Source: Paguma larvata (Eukaryota; Chordata; Mammalia; Carnivora; Viverridae). Taken from it: a stretch of DNA of 64,000 nt. Both the position numbers and the translations under genes were made by a program. The notes under the pieces are model-generated. The model was given only the letters and a program-made list of their open reading frames with translations. It searched no databases and was not told the origin of the DNA. How positions within the stretch are numbered: position 1 is the first letter of the stretch; each line of letters starts with the position of its first letter. This document shows, one piece after another, positions 1-27,200 of the stretch. The stretch is taken from positions 14,030,001 through 14,094,000 of the forward strand of contig CM057843.1 of the NCBI GenBank assembly GCA_030068075.1, read 5' to 3'.

Positions 1-184
1 CTCTCCGGTCAGTCCCGCCGCAGGCCGGTGGTTCTCAGATGCCCTCAGTCTCCGTTCTCCACTTGTCCCCTCTCAGTTCCCTCTTCTGTCCTCACAGGAG
101 GCGGTCCCCATCTTTTCCTGGTATTCCCGAAGGCGACAGGTGTATGTTGAAGAAATTGCCCGTTAAGTGATAGGGTTCACGTAG

Positions 185-14570
<14,386 letters not shown>

Positions 14571-15540
14571 AGAAAGATCCTGTTCCACCTCCTAGTTGCC
14601 TGAACTGAATTATCCCTCTCTTAGTTAACGAACCAATCATTTTTACCAGAAATAGTAAGGAAATATGCAAATGCACCGTAATCCAACCTAACAGTCCTTG
14701 CCACTCGCCATTAATACGACTCGCCGCCTCAGCGGCCCCCAGCCGGCCCCCACCGTGGGGGTTCGCTCCGAGAGCCTATTTTGCATTGTGTTTCTGGCTC
14801 TTAGAGTCTTGGTCCCGGGGGTGGAGAGCGTGCCGGGCTGACTCCCTGGGCACTGGGAAGGGAGTCCCCGAACCTGTTGAGTTTCTTCCTCGCTCCAGTT
14901 CACGGGACACAGGACGCCCTGCCCCCACCCCTGCTGCCTTTGCCGTCACTGTGAAGCTTCCAAGGGGCTCCTCCCTGCCCAGGGTTATCAGCAGCCCTCC
15001 GCAGGCCGCAGAGGGGAGGGCAGACCTTCCCGGCTCTGCTTGAGGTTGGAGGCACCAGATCTGTGTGTTGGGGGTGGGGGTGGGGGTCCCTGTCCCTCGT
15101 CCCCTGGGACTGGGCACTTGACCCTCAGGAGCCAGCCCTCCCGTCAGACGCGCTTTCTGACCAGCGGTCTTCCTCCTTTTCCCGTCCGTTCTCCTCCCTC
15201 TCGCGTTTGGTGTGTGACGGTCTTTTGTGGCCGTCCGCAGACGCCTCCGGTAACTAACACCACATCAAATATCCCGTAAGTCCCAGGCCTTCCGGGGAAG
15301 ACAGTGGCCAATTTCCACGCGAGTGTCCCCCGGCATCCTTGCTGGGCAGGGCTTGTCGAGTTCTTACGGGGCCTAACTTTTTTATGCTGTGATACAGTGA
15401 CTTGTAACAACACTTACTCTCTCTCAGGATCTTCAGGTTTCAAGTCGGTGGGTCTTCAAGGTCAGATCTTTACGTTTCTTATTTCCGTAGCACGGTGCAA
15501 ATAAGTTTCACTCTTTAAACTTGAGAGAGATCCCTTTCTG

Positions 15541-15546
15541 AATAAA
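15541..15546 (+). promoter_or_regulatory. ALDH3A2: Possible proximal poly(A) signal AATAAA (ALDH3A2)
   Basis: Exact AATAAA on the plus strand about 970 bases after the stop codon. Would give a short 3' UTR; weaker candidate than the later ones. Confidence 0.3.
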
Positions 15547-16122
15547 TTCAGCCTTCAGGACTTCACGTGGAGAGCCATTTCCTGTCACTGACGGGAGGCC
15601 TTGGAAATTCAGACTGTGGAGCTCGGGAGCCTCAGGGGGGCTGATGGCGGAAGTCTGTGGAAGGACTCTGTAAGCCGCGGTGCCGCGCTGGAAGAGAAGG
15701 GGACAGAGGACACAGGAAGCGGATCTCTTGAGCACGGCCGAGGGCTGAGACCTGAGGGACTTGAGCCACGGTGGGAAGGAGCCCTGTGAACACAGCCTCC
15801 CTGCCAGGCGGTGGGGACTCCCGGCTCCGGCACCGCTGCCCTCCCCGCCCCCGCACGATGAGGGGACGTGATTCACTTTAGAGACCGTGTATCAGCTTCG
15901 TTGAATGAATGTGTTCCAGGGAGGCTGTCTGAAGTTCTGGTCTTCACAGGGTGCGGTGTCAAGAATTAACCACTAGGCTAGTTTACGATGTTGCGATAAC
16001 CGGTCACGAAATACCTTCAACGAAATTTCAATACGGAGCTGTCATTTAGCACATTAAATTGCGCACTGCGATTTCTAGTTAGGCTAAATTGTTGGCTTGT
16101 CTATCAGTATGTTCCGCTTCTA

Positions 16123-16128
16123 AATAAA
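16123..16128 (+). promoter_or_regulatory. ALDH3A2: Possible poly(A) signal AATAAA (ALDH3A2)
   Basis: Exact AATAAA within TAAATAAATA in an AT-rich stretch, about 1.55 kb after the stop. Confidence 0.4.
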
Positions 16129-17008
16129 TACATTATATTTGATACAACTGGCATGAGTTTTGATACCGTTTCCACTGGGGAGCCACTTGTGTCCTGTTAG
16201 AGACCATCCTTTGGCCGTAAATTCTGCCCCAACTACGAATCCATATCTGTCTCGATCTGTTCAGAGGTGGCGTTCATCAGGGTTCTTGAAGTCCTGCCTT
16301 CTCACTGAAATTCTCAGCCACGGAGAGTCTCTCAGGCTCTGCTTTCTGTCACCGGTGGGTTTTTATTTTTTAGAGTGCGTGAATAGTTACATCGGGTTTT
16401 TGCAGCTATGCCCCCGTCCCCGGTCGTGCTCCGTAAGGGTACTCCCGGAACACTAGCCCCGCAAGGTCGCAGAACTCCCTCCACCGCCCTGGCCCGCGTG
16501 GCGGGATTCGCCAGGCACGCCAGCACCCCAGAGGATCCTGGGCCCGTAGAGTCTGTGTGGCGTTTCGTGTGTGGCGTTCCCCAAACTTCCTGGACCGTGG
16601 AACCCTCTTCTCTCTCTGTTTTAACCTTCGAACGCATTTGGGGAAACGACATGGCTTCTCTGTGCCCTGTTCTCAGTCGCCTTGTCAGATGGCCCGAAGC
16701 TCACTGAGGGGTTTGTGTCATGGACCAGGGTATCAGCTTCTGTTGCCCTGTGCAGGGAGGCCCGGACCGTCACCGGGCACTGAAAACAACATGGATTCAT
16801 GTTGACTCTTCAAACAGGGATTACATTCTGTGTGTCCTTTTTTTTTTTTTTATTGGCTTTGATCGGGCATTTTGTTTGTGAACGTGTGTTGAACCACCGA
16901 TGCCTCAGGGACTGTGGCGGCGGAGGCCAGCCTGCCTCCGCTTTGGATGACAGCGTGCGGCCTGATGCGGCCTGGGGCCTGAAAATATTCAGCGGTCCCA
17001 GGCCGCAA

Positions 17009-17014
17009 AATAAA
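17009..17014 (+). promoter_or_regulatory. ALDH3A2: Possible distal poly(A) signal AATAAA (ALDH3A2)
   Basis: Exact AATAAA preceded by a self-complementary GGCCTGGGGCC...GGTCCCAGGCC stretch and followed by a G/T-rich element near 17027-17045. It is the last plus-strand hexamer before the converging SLC47A2 3' end. Confidence 0.5.
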
Positions 17015-17370
17015 AGCAGCCTAGAATTTGGGTCGGCATTGCATTTCGTCCCGAGGCCGCACGGCCGAGCGGTCGATCTGGGTTTTGCCACCCCCGTTTC
17101 GACCCTGTCGCCGCTGTAAGAACACGGGTCGCTCAGGGTCTGTGATCGGCACCGGGCTGATGGAATGAAGAGTCTGTGGACGGCCGCCTGCCCCTCCGGG
17201 GTTTCCCGGCGCCCGGATCCGCAGGGGCCTGTGGGCCACAGGGCACATGGAGTGGGGGGGGGGGTGTCAAACGGGGCTGCCTGCGCAGGGCCACGGAACC
17301 CCTTGTCTGAGCTTCTCAGAGGCTTTGTGAACAGACTCGGGCAGCAGACTCACCTAGGAAATAGGTAATT

Positions 17371-17376
17371 TTTAAT
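17371..17376 (-). promoter_or_regulatory. SLC47A2: Possible SLC47A2 poly(A) signal (ATTAAA)
   Basis: TTTAAT on the plus strand reads ATTAAA, the commonest variant signal, on the minus strand, about 320 bases after the stop codon. No AATAAA is seen closer. It lies about 360 bases from the last ALDH3A2 signal on the other strand. Confidence 0.45.
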
Positions 17377-17695
17377 TGGGTAACTGGTTTTTCTGATTGT
17401 GTTTTGATCTGAAATCTCCCGACTGGAAGCCATTCACATCACCGACCAGTAACAGCAGCCCCAGGACTGTCCCTCGCCGGTGGGCCGACGTCCTCTCCAA
17501 GAGCGGAGAAGAGCGAGCCAGTTTGACGGCACCGTCCGGTCACCCGGGGCGCCGGCCGGAGGTCTTGGTTTTGAGGTGCCGTCCGAAGCGTCCGTCCACC
17601 CACACCGGATCCCCGCGGTGCTGCCGTAAGGGGACCGGTGCGCAGGCTGTGGGCGCGGCCACGCCTGGCCGCCTTCCCGTTTCGGAGCTGCTGGG

Positions 17696-17916
17696 CTAGC
17701 GTCCGGTGGCCAGGACCCGGATGAGCAGCCCCGCCGTCAGTGCGGCCGAGGCCATCGCCAGCGCGGCCCCACGGCGGACGGCCAGCTGTCTGGCTGACAG
17801 TGCGCTGGCCGGAGCCGCGAGGGCCTGGGCCGCCTCCGGAGTCCTGAAGAGGTCCAGGTGGCTCTCGGGCCTTGAATACGTCGTCAGGGTGATGCCAGGG
17901 GACCCACCCGTGGCCA
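17696..17916 (-). CDS. SLC47A2: SLC47A2 exon 17, C terminus (residues 499-571)
   Basis: Acceptor CCTCCGCAG, TAG stop at 17698-17696. [12 protein letters not shown] and a final helix ending [10 protein letters not shown] match the MATE2 C terminus (human ends VRILATRH). This helix is the extra TM found in mammalian MATEs. Confidence 0.94.
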
Positions 17917-20900
17917 CTGCGGAGGCAAACAGGAGCAAAGTCAGGCTGCTTTGTCGCGCTGTATGAGATGACATGGGAACACCCGACGCGTGAGCCCGAG
18001 GCGGAGATAAAGCTGCCCTACGGTCACGCGAGGTGCGTTCCCGCCTGAGCCTCGCAGTGACACGTGACGGGGTGTAACTCCCGCGGGTGCCTTCGGGGCA
18101 CACCTTACACGCTTAGAGCTGGGACCTCACCGTAGTCTCTCAGGACACTCTAGGCTCCCAGGGTTTTTGTCAGCTAGCTCACTACCTCGATGGCAGAGCC
18201 CAGGGGGACACGAGGTCACCGAGATGAGCGAGGGCCCGGGGCTGTGAACACGCACACGAGGCACTCGTCACCAGCCTGGGACGGGACGGGACGGTAGGGC
18301 CCCTGCGCCTCGGGCCGCAGCCGTCGCGGCATCACAGAGACGCAGGGTGTAGCCCAGAAGTGCCTGCCCGTCTGATGGGGTACAGCGAGGCACGCAGGGG
18401 AAGCGCCCCCCGCCAACCAGTCCGGCCAGGCCTGGGCTTCGGTGGGGAGAGCGTGCTCCCGAGCCTGACGGGTCCACGCTGGGATCTTCTCACCTTTGCC
18501 AGCTGCGGGACCGTCGTGGGGGAAGAGACCTAAGCTCTCGGCCTGGCTTCCTCACCCGAGAGTGGGGCTACAGCTCGATACCTCACGAGGCTAAGGGGTG
18601 ATGTGCTTCGTGTGGGGCCTGTTGAGTCACAGGTAGTAGTATCATCTTCCTGGCGCTTAGGACACCGTGTTTGTGCCGAGAGAAGGGCTGGCAGCTTGGA
18701 CTTGGACGTGCGCTTGCCAGGGCACGCAGGGCAGCCGGGAACAGTTCGCCCCCGGCATTGGTGCCCAGCCGGCAGAAGCACTGGGACGTTACCTGAAGAT
18801 GTGACGGCTTCTGCAGGCCCGGGTCGGGGGACCGTGGCCACCGTGGCCGCCGCGCTGTCCGTGCCCTGCGGCAGCAGCCCCGCGTGTTTCTGGGCCTAAA
18901 AGAGCAGATTCGGGGTCCTTGAGAGTACACCCCCCTCTACCTCTGCCTTCAGAGCGAGCCATCACCTTTACTGTGTCTGAGAGGCAGTCGCTGGCCTGCC
19001 CTGTTTAAAAAGTTTGGCCAAAGGGCTCTTGGGCGGCTTAGTCAGTGAAGCGTCTGACTTCGGCTCAGGTCATGATCTCACAGTTCGTGGGTTCGAGCCC
19101 CGTGTTGGGTTCTGTGCTGGCAGCTCAGAGCCTGGAACCTGCTTCGGATCCTGTGTCTCCCTCTCTCTCTCTCTGCCCCTTCCCTGCTCGCGTGCTGTCT
19201 CTCTCTCAAAAATAAACATTAAAAAGAAAAAAAAATGTTCGGCCAAGAGGATGCTGGGCAGGGTGATAGTGTTCCCCCTTCTAAAGTCGGGGCGCACACT
19301 CTTGGGGGCTCATCCGGGTTCAGACTAGTTTGAGCCCTTTGCTTTGGTTCCCAGCAGCCCGGGCCGGCCAAGGACAGTGTGTGCGCCTCCCCTTGAAGTT
19401 AGAGAGCGTACTGGCACTGTCCGGGGTCCAGTTACGAGGCCAGCAGATCTCGAGGCCGAGGGGGCCCCTCCGTGACCCCCACCTTCCCGGCTAACCGCGC
19501 AGATCGCCGCTGCCGAGGCCGGGCGTGCTCTGAGCACTTCCGCACGCCGGGCCCGGCCGGCGGCCACCGCTCGCTCACCTCCTCCACAGCCAGCTTCCAG
19601 TCCATCCGGGCTGTGTAGACGGCAAAGGCGGCAGCTCCCAGGAGGCCGCAGGCCAGCATGCCCAGCCAGAGGCCTGCGGGAGACAAGTGACAAATGGGGA
19701 CAGCGTCCCCCCCAGGCCGCGTCCCACTTTCCCCTCGCTGCACGTACCCGTGATTCTCATTCGGACCACAAAGGCCAGAACGATGCCCAGCGGGAGGCTG
19801 ACGACGTAATACATGACCGCGTTCACGACCGCTCCGAAGGCCTGCTTGCCCGTGCCTCTCAGAACTCCGCCATAGACGCACTGGGAGGGGAGGCAGAAAG
19901 GGGCGAGAGGTGGGGGCAAGCCTGCCGGCAGGGACCCTGCAGCAGGCTCCCTTCTAAGCCACTCGCGCCGCCCGGCCCGGTTTTACTCCAAGCCCGAGGA
20001 TGGTGCTCTCGACCCCTTCCGGGGGGAGACCGAGTCAGGGCGAGTCACTCGCCCAGGGTTGCACGAGAGGAGCTGTGTCTGGAACACAACTCCAGAGGCC
20101 CCGTCTTCACCTCCACGCGAGGACCGCCTTGCTAGAAAGTCAAGGTAACCCTGGAAACCGACCGCCGGCCGGCCCCGGAGGCTGGACCGACGTCACACAG
20201 AGTTGCGTTGGGTTGCCCTCGCACTGCGGCCGTGGCACATTACTGTTACGTTAGTGGCTCAGAACGAGACACGCGTACTGGTCTCTGGTCCTGGAGGTTA
20301 CGAGTCCTACCTGGGGCTCGCCCCCCGCCGGTCAGGGCGGCTTCCTTCTGGAGGCCCCAGCAAAGAATCTGTCCTTGCCTTTTCCGGCCTCTAGAGGGCG
20401 CCCTGCATTCCCGGCCCCCAGACGGTGGTGGCATCGGTCCACCCTCTGCTGCTGTCGTGGGGTCTCTTCCGTCTGCCCGCCTCCCTCTCCTGCCTGTGAG
20501 AACCCTGGTGATTACTTTGGGTCATCCGGATCGGCCCAGAGAGCCTCTCCGCCTCGACATCTTTCATGTAACCACATCTACGAAGTCCCCGTTGGCCACA
20601 TGATGGTCACAGGTCTGGGCGTCAGGATGCGGAGATCTTTGGGGGGGGCCAGCGTCCCGGATATCACCTGCTCCAGAGGAGACACGCAGCCCTGGCTTGC
20701 TGCTGTCCCCGGAATGCCCACAGACAAGAACGACGCTGGAGCAGGCACCAGCTCCGCTGTGTTTTACCAGTCCAACACCCTCCCAACCTGCTCTCCGAGC
20801 CGATGAGCTAAACGGCGACAGGCGCAGCTCACGCTTGGTCCGCGCTACTGACAAAGAGCTATCCGGTTATTTCCATTTTGTTAAGGTAAAGGATGTGGAG

Positions 20901-23900
20901 TGGGCGCCCGGGTGGCTCAGCCGGCTGAACATCTGGCTCTCGGTTTTGGCTCAGGTCACCATCTCGTGGTTCGTGGGTTCGAGCCCCGCATCGGGCTCCA
21001 TGCTGACAGCACACAGCCTGCCTGGGATCCTCTCTCCCTCTCTCTCTGCCCCTTCCCCACTGTCTCTGACTCTCTCTCAAAATAAATAAGGAACTTTTTT
21101 GGGGGCGCCTGGGTGGCTCAGTCGGTTAAGCGTCCAACTTCTGTTCAGGTCATGATCTCACGGTTCAGGAGTTCGAGCCCCGTGTTGGGCTCTGTGTTGA
21201 CAGCTCAGAGCCTGGAGCCTGCTTCGGATTCTGTGTCTCCCTCTCTCTCTGCCCCTAACCCACTTGCATTCTGTCTCTGTCTCTCTCAAAAATAAATAAA
21301 AAAGTAATAATAAAAAAACTTTTTTTCAAAAAAGAAGATGAAGGACGCGGAGTACTTTGTGGTTTGCTTTCATACTTTTGAGCAAAGAGGTAGTGCCTTG
21401 CGGAGCAGAGGTGTGCCTCTTGAACCCTGAAATGTGGCGAGTTTGTTTCCCATCATTGCATATTATGACATAGATGTTTTTTTGCTTAGAAAAAGACTTC
21501 TCCCAAATTATGACTGATGAGCTCTGAACAAGTATATCTTCCCCCCTCCCCCCAGGGGACATCTGGCAGTGTCGGGAGCCGGTTTGGGTTGTCACAACTG
21601 AGGGGCGCTACCAGCATCCAGGGGGCTGAAGCCATCGGATGCTGTTAAGGACCCCACGGTGCACAGGGCGGCCCCCTCACAACAAAGGATTATGCACCCT
21701 GAAATGTCACAGTGCCACAAAGGTTGAGAAGCCCTTCGCAGCATCCTGAGTCACAGCGAGAATCTCAGAGGCAAGCACACAGGAAGGGCCAGTCGCCCCA
21801 CCAGTCTGTGTGGTCGAGAAGGTTGTGGGCCTGCTGGGGACAGAAGCAGCGGACGGGTGCGCTAACCGGGGGTTCGACGGGGAGGCGAAACCACCGGGTC
21901 GTGGGGACAGGGAGCCTGAGCCGTTCTCCGTATGTTCCACGTCGAACGGAGGCTGCGCGCACACGCCGCACACATCATGGACCACGGAGCCCGTGCACGT
22001 GGCCGGAAGAGACAAGCCAGCCCGGAAGGAAGGAAGAGCCGGGCAGCCTCGAAAAAAGCCCTCACGGACATTCAGATCCTTCGCCAGAGAATGGAAGCCT
22101 TACCCGCTGCCAGGTGTTTGAACACAACCTCCGACCAATAACCGCCTGAGCGCTGGGCTGTGCGGACCCAATGGCGTGACCCCTAGCGGGCCGAGCCTAA
22201 AATTAAACAGGAAAAAAACCAAACAAACAAACCCCGAAAACAACACTGAGGAGACAGCAGCTCCAGGCTGCGGAGAAGGCAGGATTCACAGAACTAGGCC
22301 AGGCAAATTCCTAAATAAAACAAGAGGCCTCGGGCAGAAGTGACACACGACATTCTCCGGGGACGGGGCCGTGCGAAACCACACAAGAGAATTCGGTGAG
22401 AGACGCCGACAAGAAAGAGAACCAGGAACACCCCCGACATTGGGAAGTTAACACGAAGACTAATAATAACAGGAGAAATTTTGAAACGCTCTGAGCGAAG
22501 AGTAAAACGACACATCGAATTAGTAGATGCCACGAACACAGTACTTAGAAAATGCCTACATCCAAAAAGAAGAAAGGCCTCTCAAATCCACAACCTGAGA
22601 GCCCGCGTTAGGAAACGAGCGAGCGCAAACAACACCTAAATAAAACAGAAGGACGGGAATAATAAGGATGGGGAAATTATGGAAACAGGCAACAGAAAAA
22701 ACCAGAAAATCCGCGAAACCCCAAATTCTCGGTCTCTGGTAATATCCACAAAAACAAACGTCTGCCGAGAAAATCAGACCAAGAAAGTGCGGCAGTGAAG
22801 ACGCACGTGACCAAAATCAGGCGTGAAAGAAGGGATGTCACCACTGGCCATAAGGGAAAGGGTCGTAGGGAAATTTTGCGAGCGACTCGGTGCCAAAGAA
22901 CGAGACAATTTAGCTGAAGTAAGTAAGTTACTCGAAAGCCACAGATGACTGAAAGTAACGCCACAAGAAATAGAAAGTGGGGCGATCTATAACAAATAAA
23001 TACATTGAATTAATTTAAAAATCTTCTGACAAAAGCCCAGGCCCAGTCGGCTTCGCTGGTGAATTCTGTCCAATATGTAAAGTAGAGGGGCCCCTGGGTG
23101 GCTCAGTCGGTTAAGCGTCCGACTTTGGCTCAGGTCAAGATCTCACGGTTCATGGGTTCGAGCCCCGCGTCAGGCTCTGTGCTGACAGCTCAGAGCCTGG
23201 AGCCTGCTTCGGATTCCGTGTCTCCCTTGCTCTCTGCCCCTCCCCCACTGCACCCTGTCTCTCTCTTTCACAAACTCAGAAAGTCTAAGAGGAGAGGACA
23301 CTTTCAGAATCATTCTGGGAGGCCAGTGTTACCCTGGTACCAAAGCCAGATTAAGAGATCACCAAGAAAAAACAAACAAACAAAATTAACAGGCCAATAT
23401 CCTCCGTGAAAATAGACGTAAAATCTTCAACGGAATGTTAGCACACCAAATTCAGCGACAGAGAAACAAGGTCTAAACCAGGATCGGGAAGGGTTTATCC
23501 CAGGAATGATAGATTTGCTTGAGCTCCTTGGGGAACACAGAGGCGCTGCCCACTGAAGGAAGGCGGCGGCCTCAACTCCATGGGGAATCCCCATTCCCAG
23601 CCCCCAACTGCAGGAAGAATTTCTCAACTGTGGCAAAAATATATATATGAGTAGCGTCCTTAGCAATGTCCTGTGACAAAAGCAATAACAGATTCCATAT
23701 GATGGTTTCCTGTAATGCTCGGGGACAAAAGCTTTGGATAAAACCACAAGGCACGGCCCAGAGGAGGCCCTTGTGCTGGAAGCTAAGAGCAGGTACTCCA
23801 GATACAAAATACGTAGCTTTCTGAATGCCTGCAGGATTCTAGAATATGTAGCAAATGGGACAGGACACACTGTCTTTTGGAAGAATCCTCCATAGATACA

Positions 23901-24255
23901 ATTTTGCTCAATGGGTTACCTTTTTTTTTGTAAGAGTTGATAATAACGCGGAACAGGTGACTCTCCCCTAGGCAAGGGCTCACCCAGAGGGCAGGGGCTC
24001 CGTGTTGCCTTTAAGCCCACACTCTTAGGCCAAGGAGGAGAAGTAGAAGACACAGAGCTCAGATTCCGCCTCTAAAATGAGACTTCAGGGGCGCCTGGGC
24101 GGCTCAGTCGGTTGAGTGTCCGACTTTGGCTCAGGTCATGATCTCACAGTTCACAGGTTCGAGCCCCGCATCGGGCTCTGTACCAACAGCTCAGAACCTG
24201 GAGCCTGCTTCCGATTCTGTGTCTCCCTCTGTCTCTGCCCCTCCCCCACTTGTAT

Positions 24256-24290
<35 letters not shown>

Positions 24291-27200
24291 ATAAATACAC
24301 ATAATTTTAAAAATTAAAAAATAATAATAAAATGAGACTTCCGGGGCGCCTGGGTGACTCAGTCCATGAAGCGTCCGCTTTCGGCTCGGGTCATGATCTC
24401 GAGGTCTGTGAGTTCGAGCCCCACATCGGGCTTTGCACTGACCATGCAGAGCCTGCTTGGGATTCTCCCTCCCTGTCTCGCTCTCTGCCCCTCCCCCACT
24501 CGTGCGCATGTGCGCTCTCTCAAAATAATAAATTAAAAAAAATAAAATGAGACTTTTCTTGTTTTCATGCCATGCTCTTTAAAATTCGCATGTACATCTA
24601 CACTGAATGGGACCCCTCCTTTAGAGGTCAAAGGAACAGAAAACTCAGGTTCTTCTGTATTTGTGGGTTGACTTGCAGGGTCACATGACCCATAGGGGGG
24701 CATGGCTCAGAGCCCGTGGCCTCGGCTCACGAGGAGGCATGAGGAAGGAAAAAGATTTGTGAGTTTTTGCTACTGTAATTTTTCAGGGTTTTTTTTTTTT
24801 TTTTTTTTGGCTAATCTGCATGCATCTTTTGGCTTGTTGGAAATTGCAGAAGGGAAGGGGAGAGTCATTGTTTTGAATAATAACAGAATTAATCCAAGCA
24901 GATATGTTGAGCACTTACTATAGAATTAGCCCTTTACGTGTTTTTAAATTTTTATTTATTTTTTAATGTTTATCTATCTTTGAGAGAGAGAGAGAGAGAG
25001 AGGGACAGAGCCGGAGCATGAGCAGAAGAGAGGCAGAGGCAGAGACAGACAGGGAGACACAGAATCGGAAGCAGGCTCCAGGCTCTGAGCCGTCAGCACA
25101 GAGCCCGGTGCGGGGCTCGAACCCTCTGTGAGATCATGACCTGTGATGAACTCAGACGCTCAAGCCATCCAGCCACCCAGGCGCCCCGTCCCTACTGACG
25201 TGTTTTGATGAGTCAGTCCTTGCAGCCCGAAGAGGCCCCAGGGAGTGGCCTGTGGGCACGGGCTCGTACGGGGGACTCAGGCTGCGCGTCGGGGCGGTAC
25301 TCACGCAGATGGCCTCGAAGAGCTGGAAGACAATGTAAATCGGCAAGACCTTGTTCACCACGGCAATGACTTCTCTGCGGGACAAGCAGGAGAAGGACAT
25401 TCGCTGCTGACTGTTCTTGAGACCCGCGTCCTCTCCGCTCTGTTCTCCCGCCTCCTAAAGATGCTTGGAATAGAGGTAGTTACCGCCCACATGAACCTGA
25501 CACCCCCAGCCCTGAGTTTCGGCCTGTCTGTGGGTCCTCTTAGGCTCCGGAGGAGCCCCGCGATTTTGTAGCGCCCTGTGCTCGGCGTCCTGTCTACGGA
25601 CCAGCAAGGTCCAGGGGGAGGAGCCTCGACACCCGCTTCCTCCCAGTGAGAGCAAAGCCGAGGCTGCTCCTGCTTCCTCTGGCCCCGGCGCTGAGCCAGG
25701 CGGCCACGAGCCCCGAGGACCAGCTGCGGGCCACTCTGCCGTCTCCCCAAAGTCAGTGAAGCAAACCGATTACCTACTCGTCGTTTGTAAAAATGTGCCC
25801 CAGTTTGTTTTTCAGGATGCTTAACAGGATGCCCACGACCAGCGCGGTGACGCCTGGAAGAGACGAAAGGAAGAGCATTTGGCCGCCAACCCGTGCAGGA
25901 GCCTAGCTTAGGTCAGGGCAAGGCAGGACGGGCTTACGGAATGCCTTTGCCTCCTGTGGTTCTCAAAGTGGGGTTCCTGGACCAGCAGCATCTCCTGGTA
26001 ACTTGTTAGAAACGGTGGTTCTCAGGGGCGCCTGGGGGGCTCAGTCAGGTAAGCAGCCAACTTTGGCTCATGATCTCCCCGTCCGTGAGTCTGAGCCCCG
26101 CATCGGGCTCTGTGCTGACAGCCTGGAGCCTGGAGCCTGCTTCAGATTTTGTGTTCCCCTCTCTCTCTGCCCCTCCCCTACTCTCTCTCTCTCTCTCTCA
26201 AAAATAAATAAACATTAAAAAAAAAATGGAGCTTCTCAGACCTACTGAATCAGAAACTCCATGGGGGGAGGCCCGCCAGCCTGATTCTCATCTTTCCAGC
26301 TGGTTCTAATAGTCTAAAGTCAGAACCGCTGCTCTCCACTGACGAGCTGACCTGAATCTGTCAGCCTCACAAAACGGGACCCCCTGAGGGAGGACTCCAG
26401 GTTGGTTCGTCCTGAGGGGTGGGATGGGGTCGGTCCTGAGATCCTTGGGGATGCTGGGAGGGCGAATCTGCAGGAGGACCCTGGGCAGCTGGAGGGAGGA
26501 GCTGGGGAGGAAGGGACTTCACGGGGTCACACGACGGTGAGGGGTGGAGAGTGGCCACCTGTCCCTGGGAGAAGCCACGAACGGCAGCAGGGAAGGAGTG
26601 CAGGACAAGAGAGATGTTTGCAGCTGGTGGGCGGGGGGAGGGGCAGGAGGGTGGCATTAACTCAGCTGGGGCTCCTCTGGGTCAGGTATTGAAGATTTGC
26701 CCCCTACCCGGGGCTCCAGCTTCCCAAGCCCCGCCCCTGCCCCAGAGGATTCCACGCACCCGTGCAAAGCAGGCCTGATTTGGCTGACCGCTTAGCTTGC
26801 GCCGTATCCGCAGCTCCCAAGGCCATCCCCACGCGGACACACACAGCGTTGCTGAGCCCCAGGGGAATCTGGGATCAGAGATAAGGGGCTGTCAGTAGAA
26901 TGGACCTCCTGCCCCTGGAACGGGCTGGGTCCGGAGCCAGGAAGACGCCTGGGCTGGGGAGGGGACGGTGTGTGGGGGGGGGAGCAGCCCTCTAACCCTC
27001 CATCCGGGGGCCAGAGGGAGGAGAGCAGGAAGACAGGATGGATCCCGGGAAGGCATCATGAGGAGAGAGGGCATTCACCGCTGAGGGTGGGAGATGGGGT
27101 GGGGATACCCTCAGTGAGCCTGTCAGCCTGCCCCCGCCCACTCCACCCAACATCACAGGCAGGCTGGCCCTGGAACCAGAATCGACGTGTTGCCCGAACC

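Larger units (their letters stand above)
14571..17030 (+). other. ALDH3A2: ALDH3A2 3' untranslated region (extent inferred)
   Basis: No SINE lies in this stretch, which fits an exon under constraint. AATAAA hexamers occur at 15541, 16123 and 17009, so more than one 3' end is possible. The last, followed by a GT-rich stretch, would give a 3' UTR of about 2.4 kb. The true end cannot be settled from sequence alone. Confidence 0.55.

Noticed and set aside
25372..25374. Alternative AG two bases later for SLC47A2 exon 13
   Set aside because: Using it breaks the frame with exon 12. The first AG keeps Glu-Glu-Val-Ile in frame.
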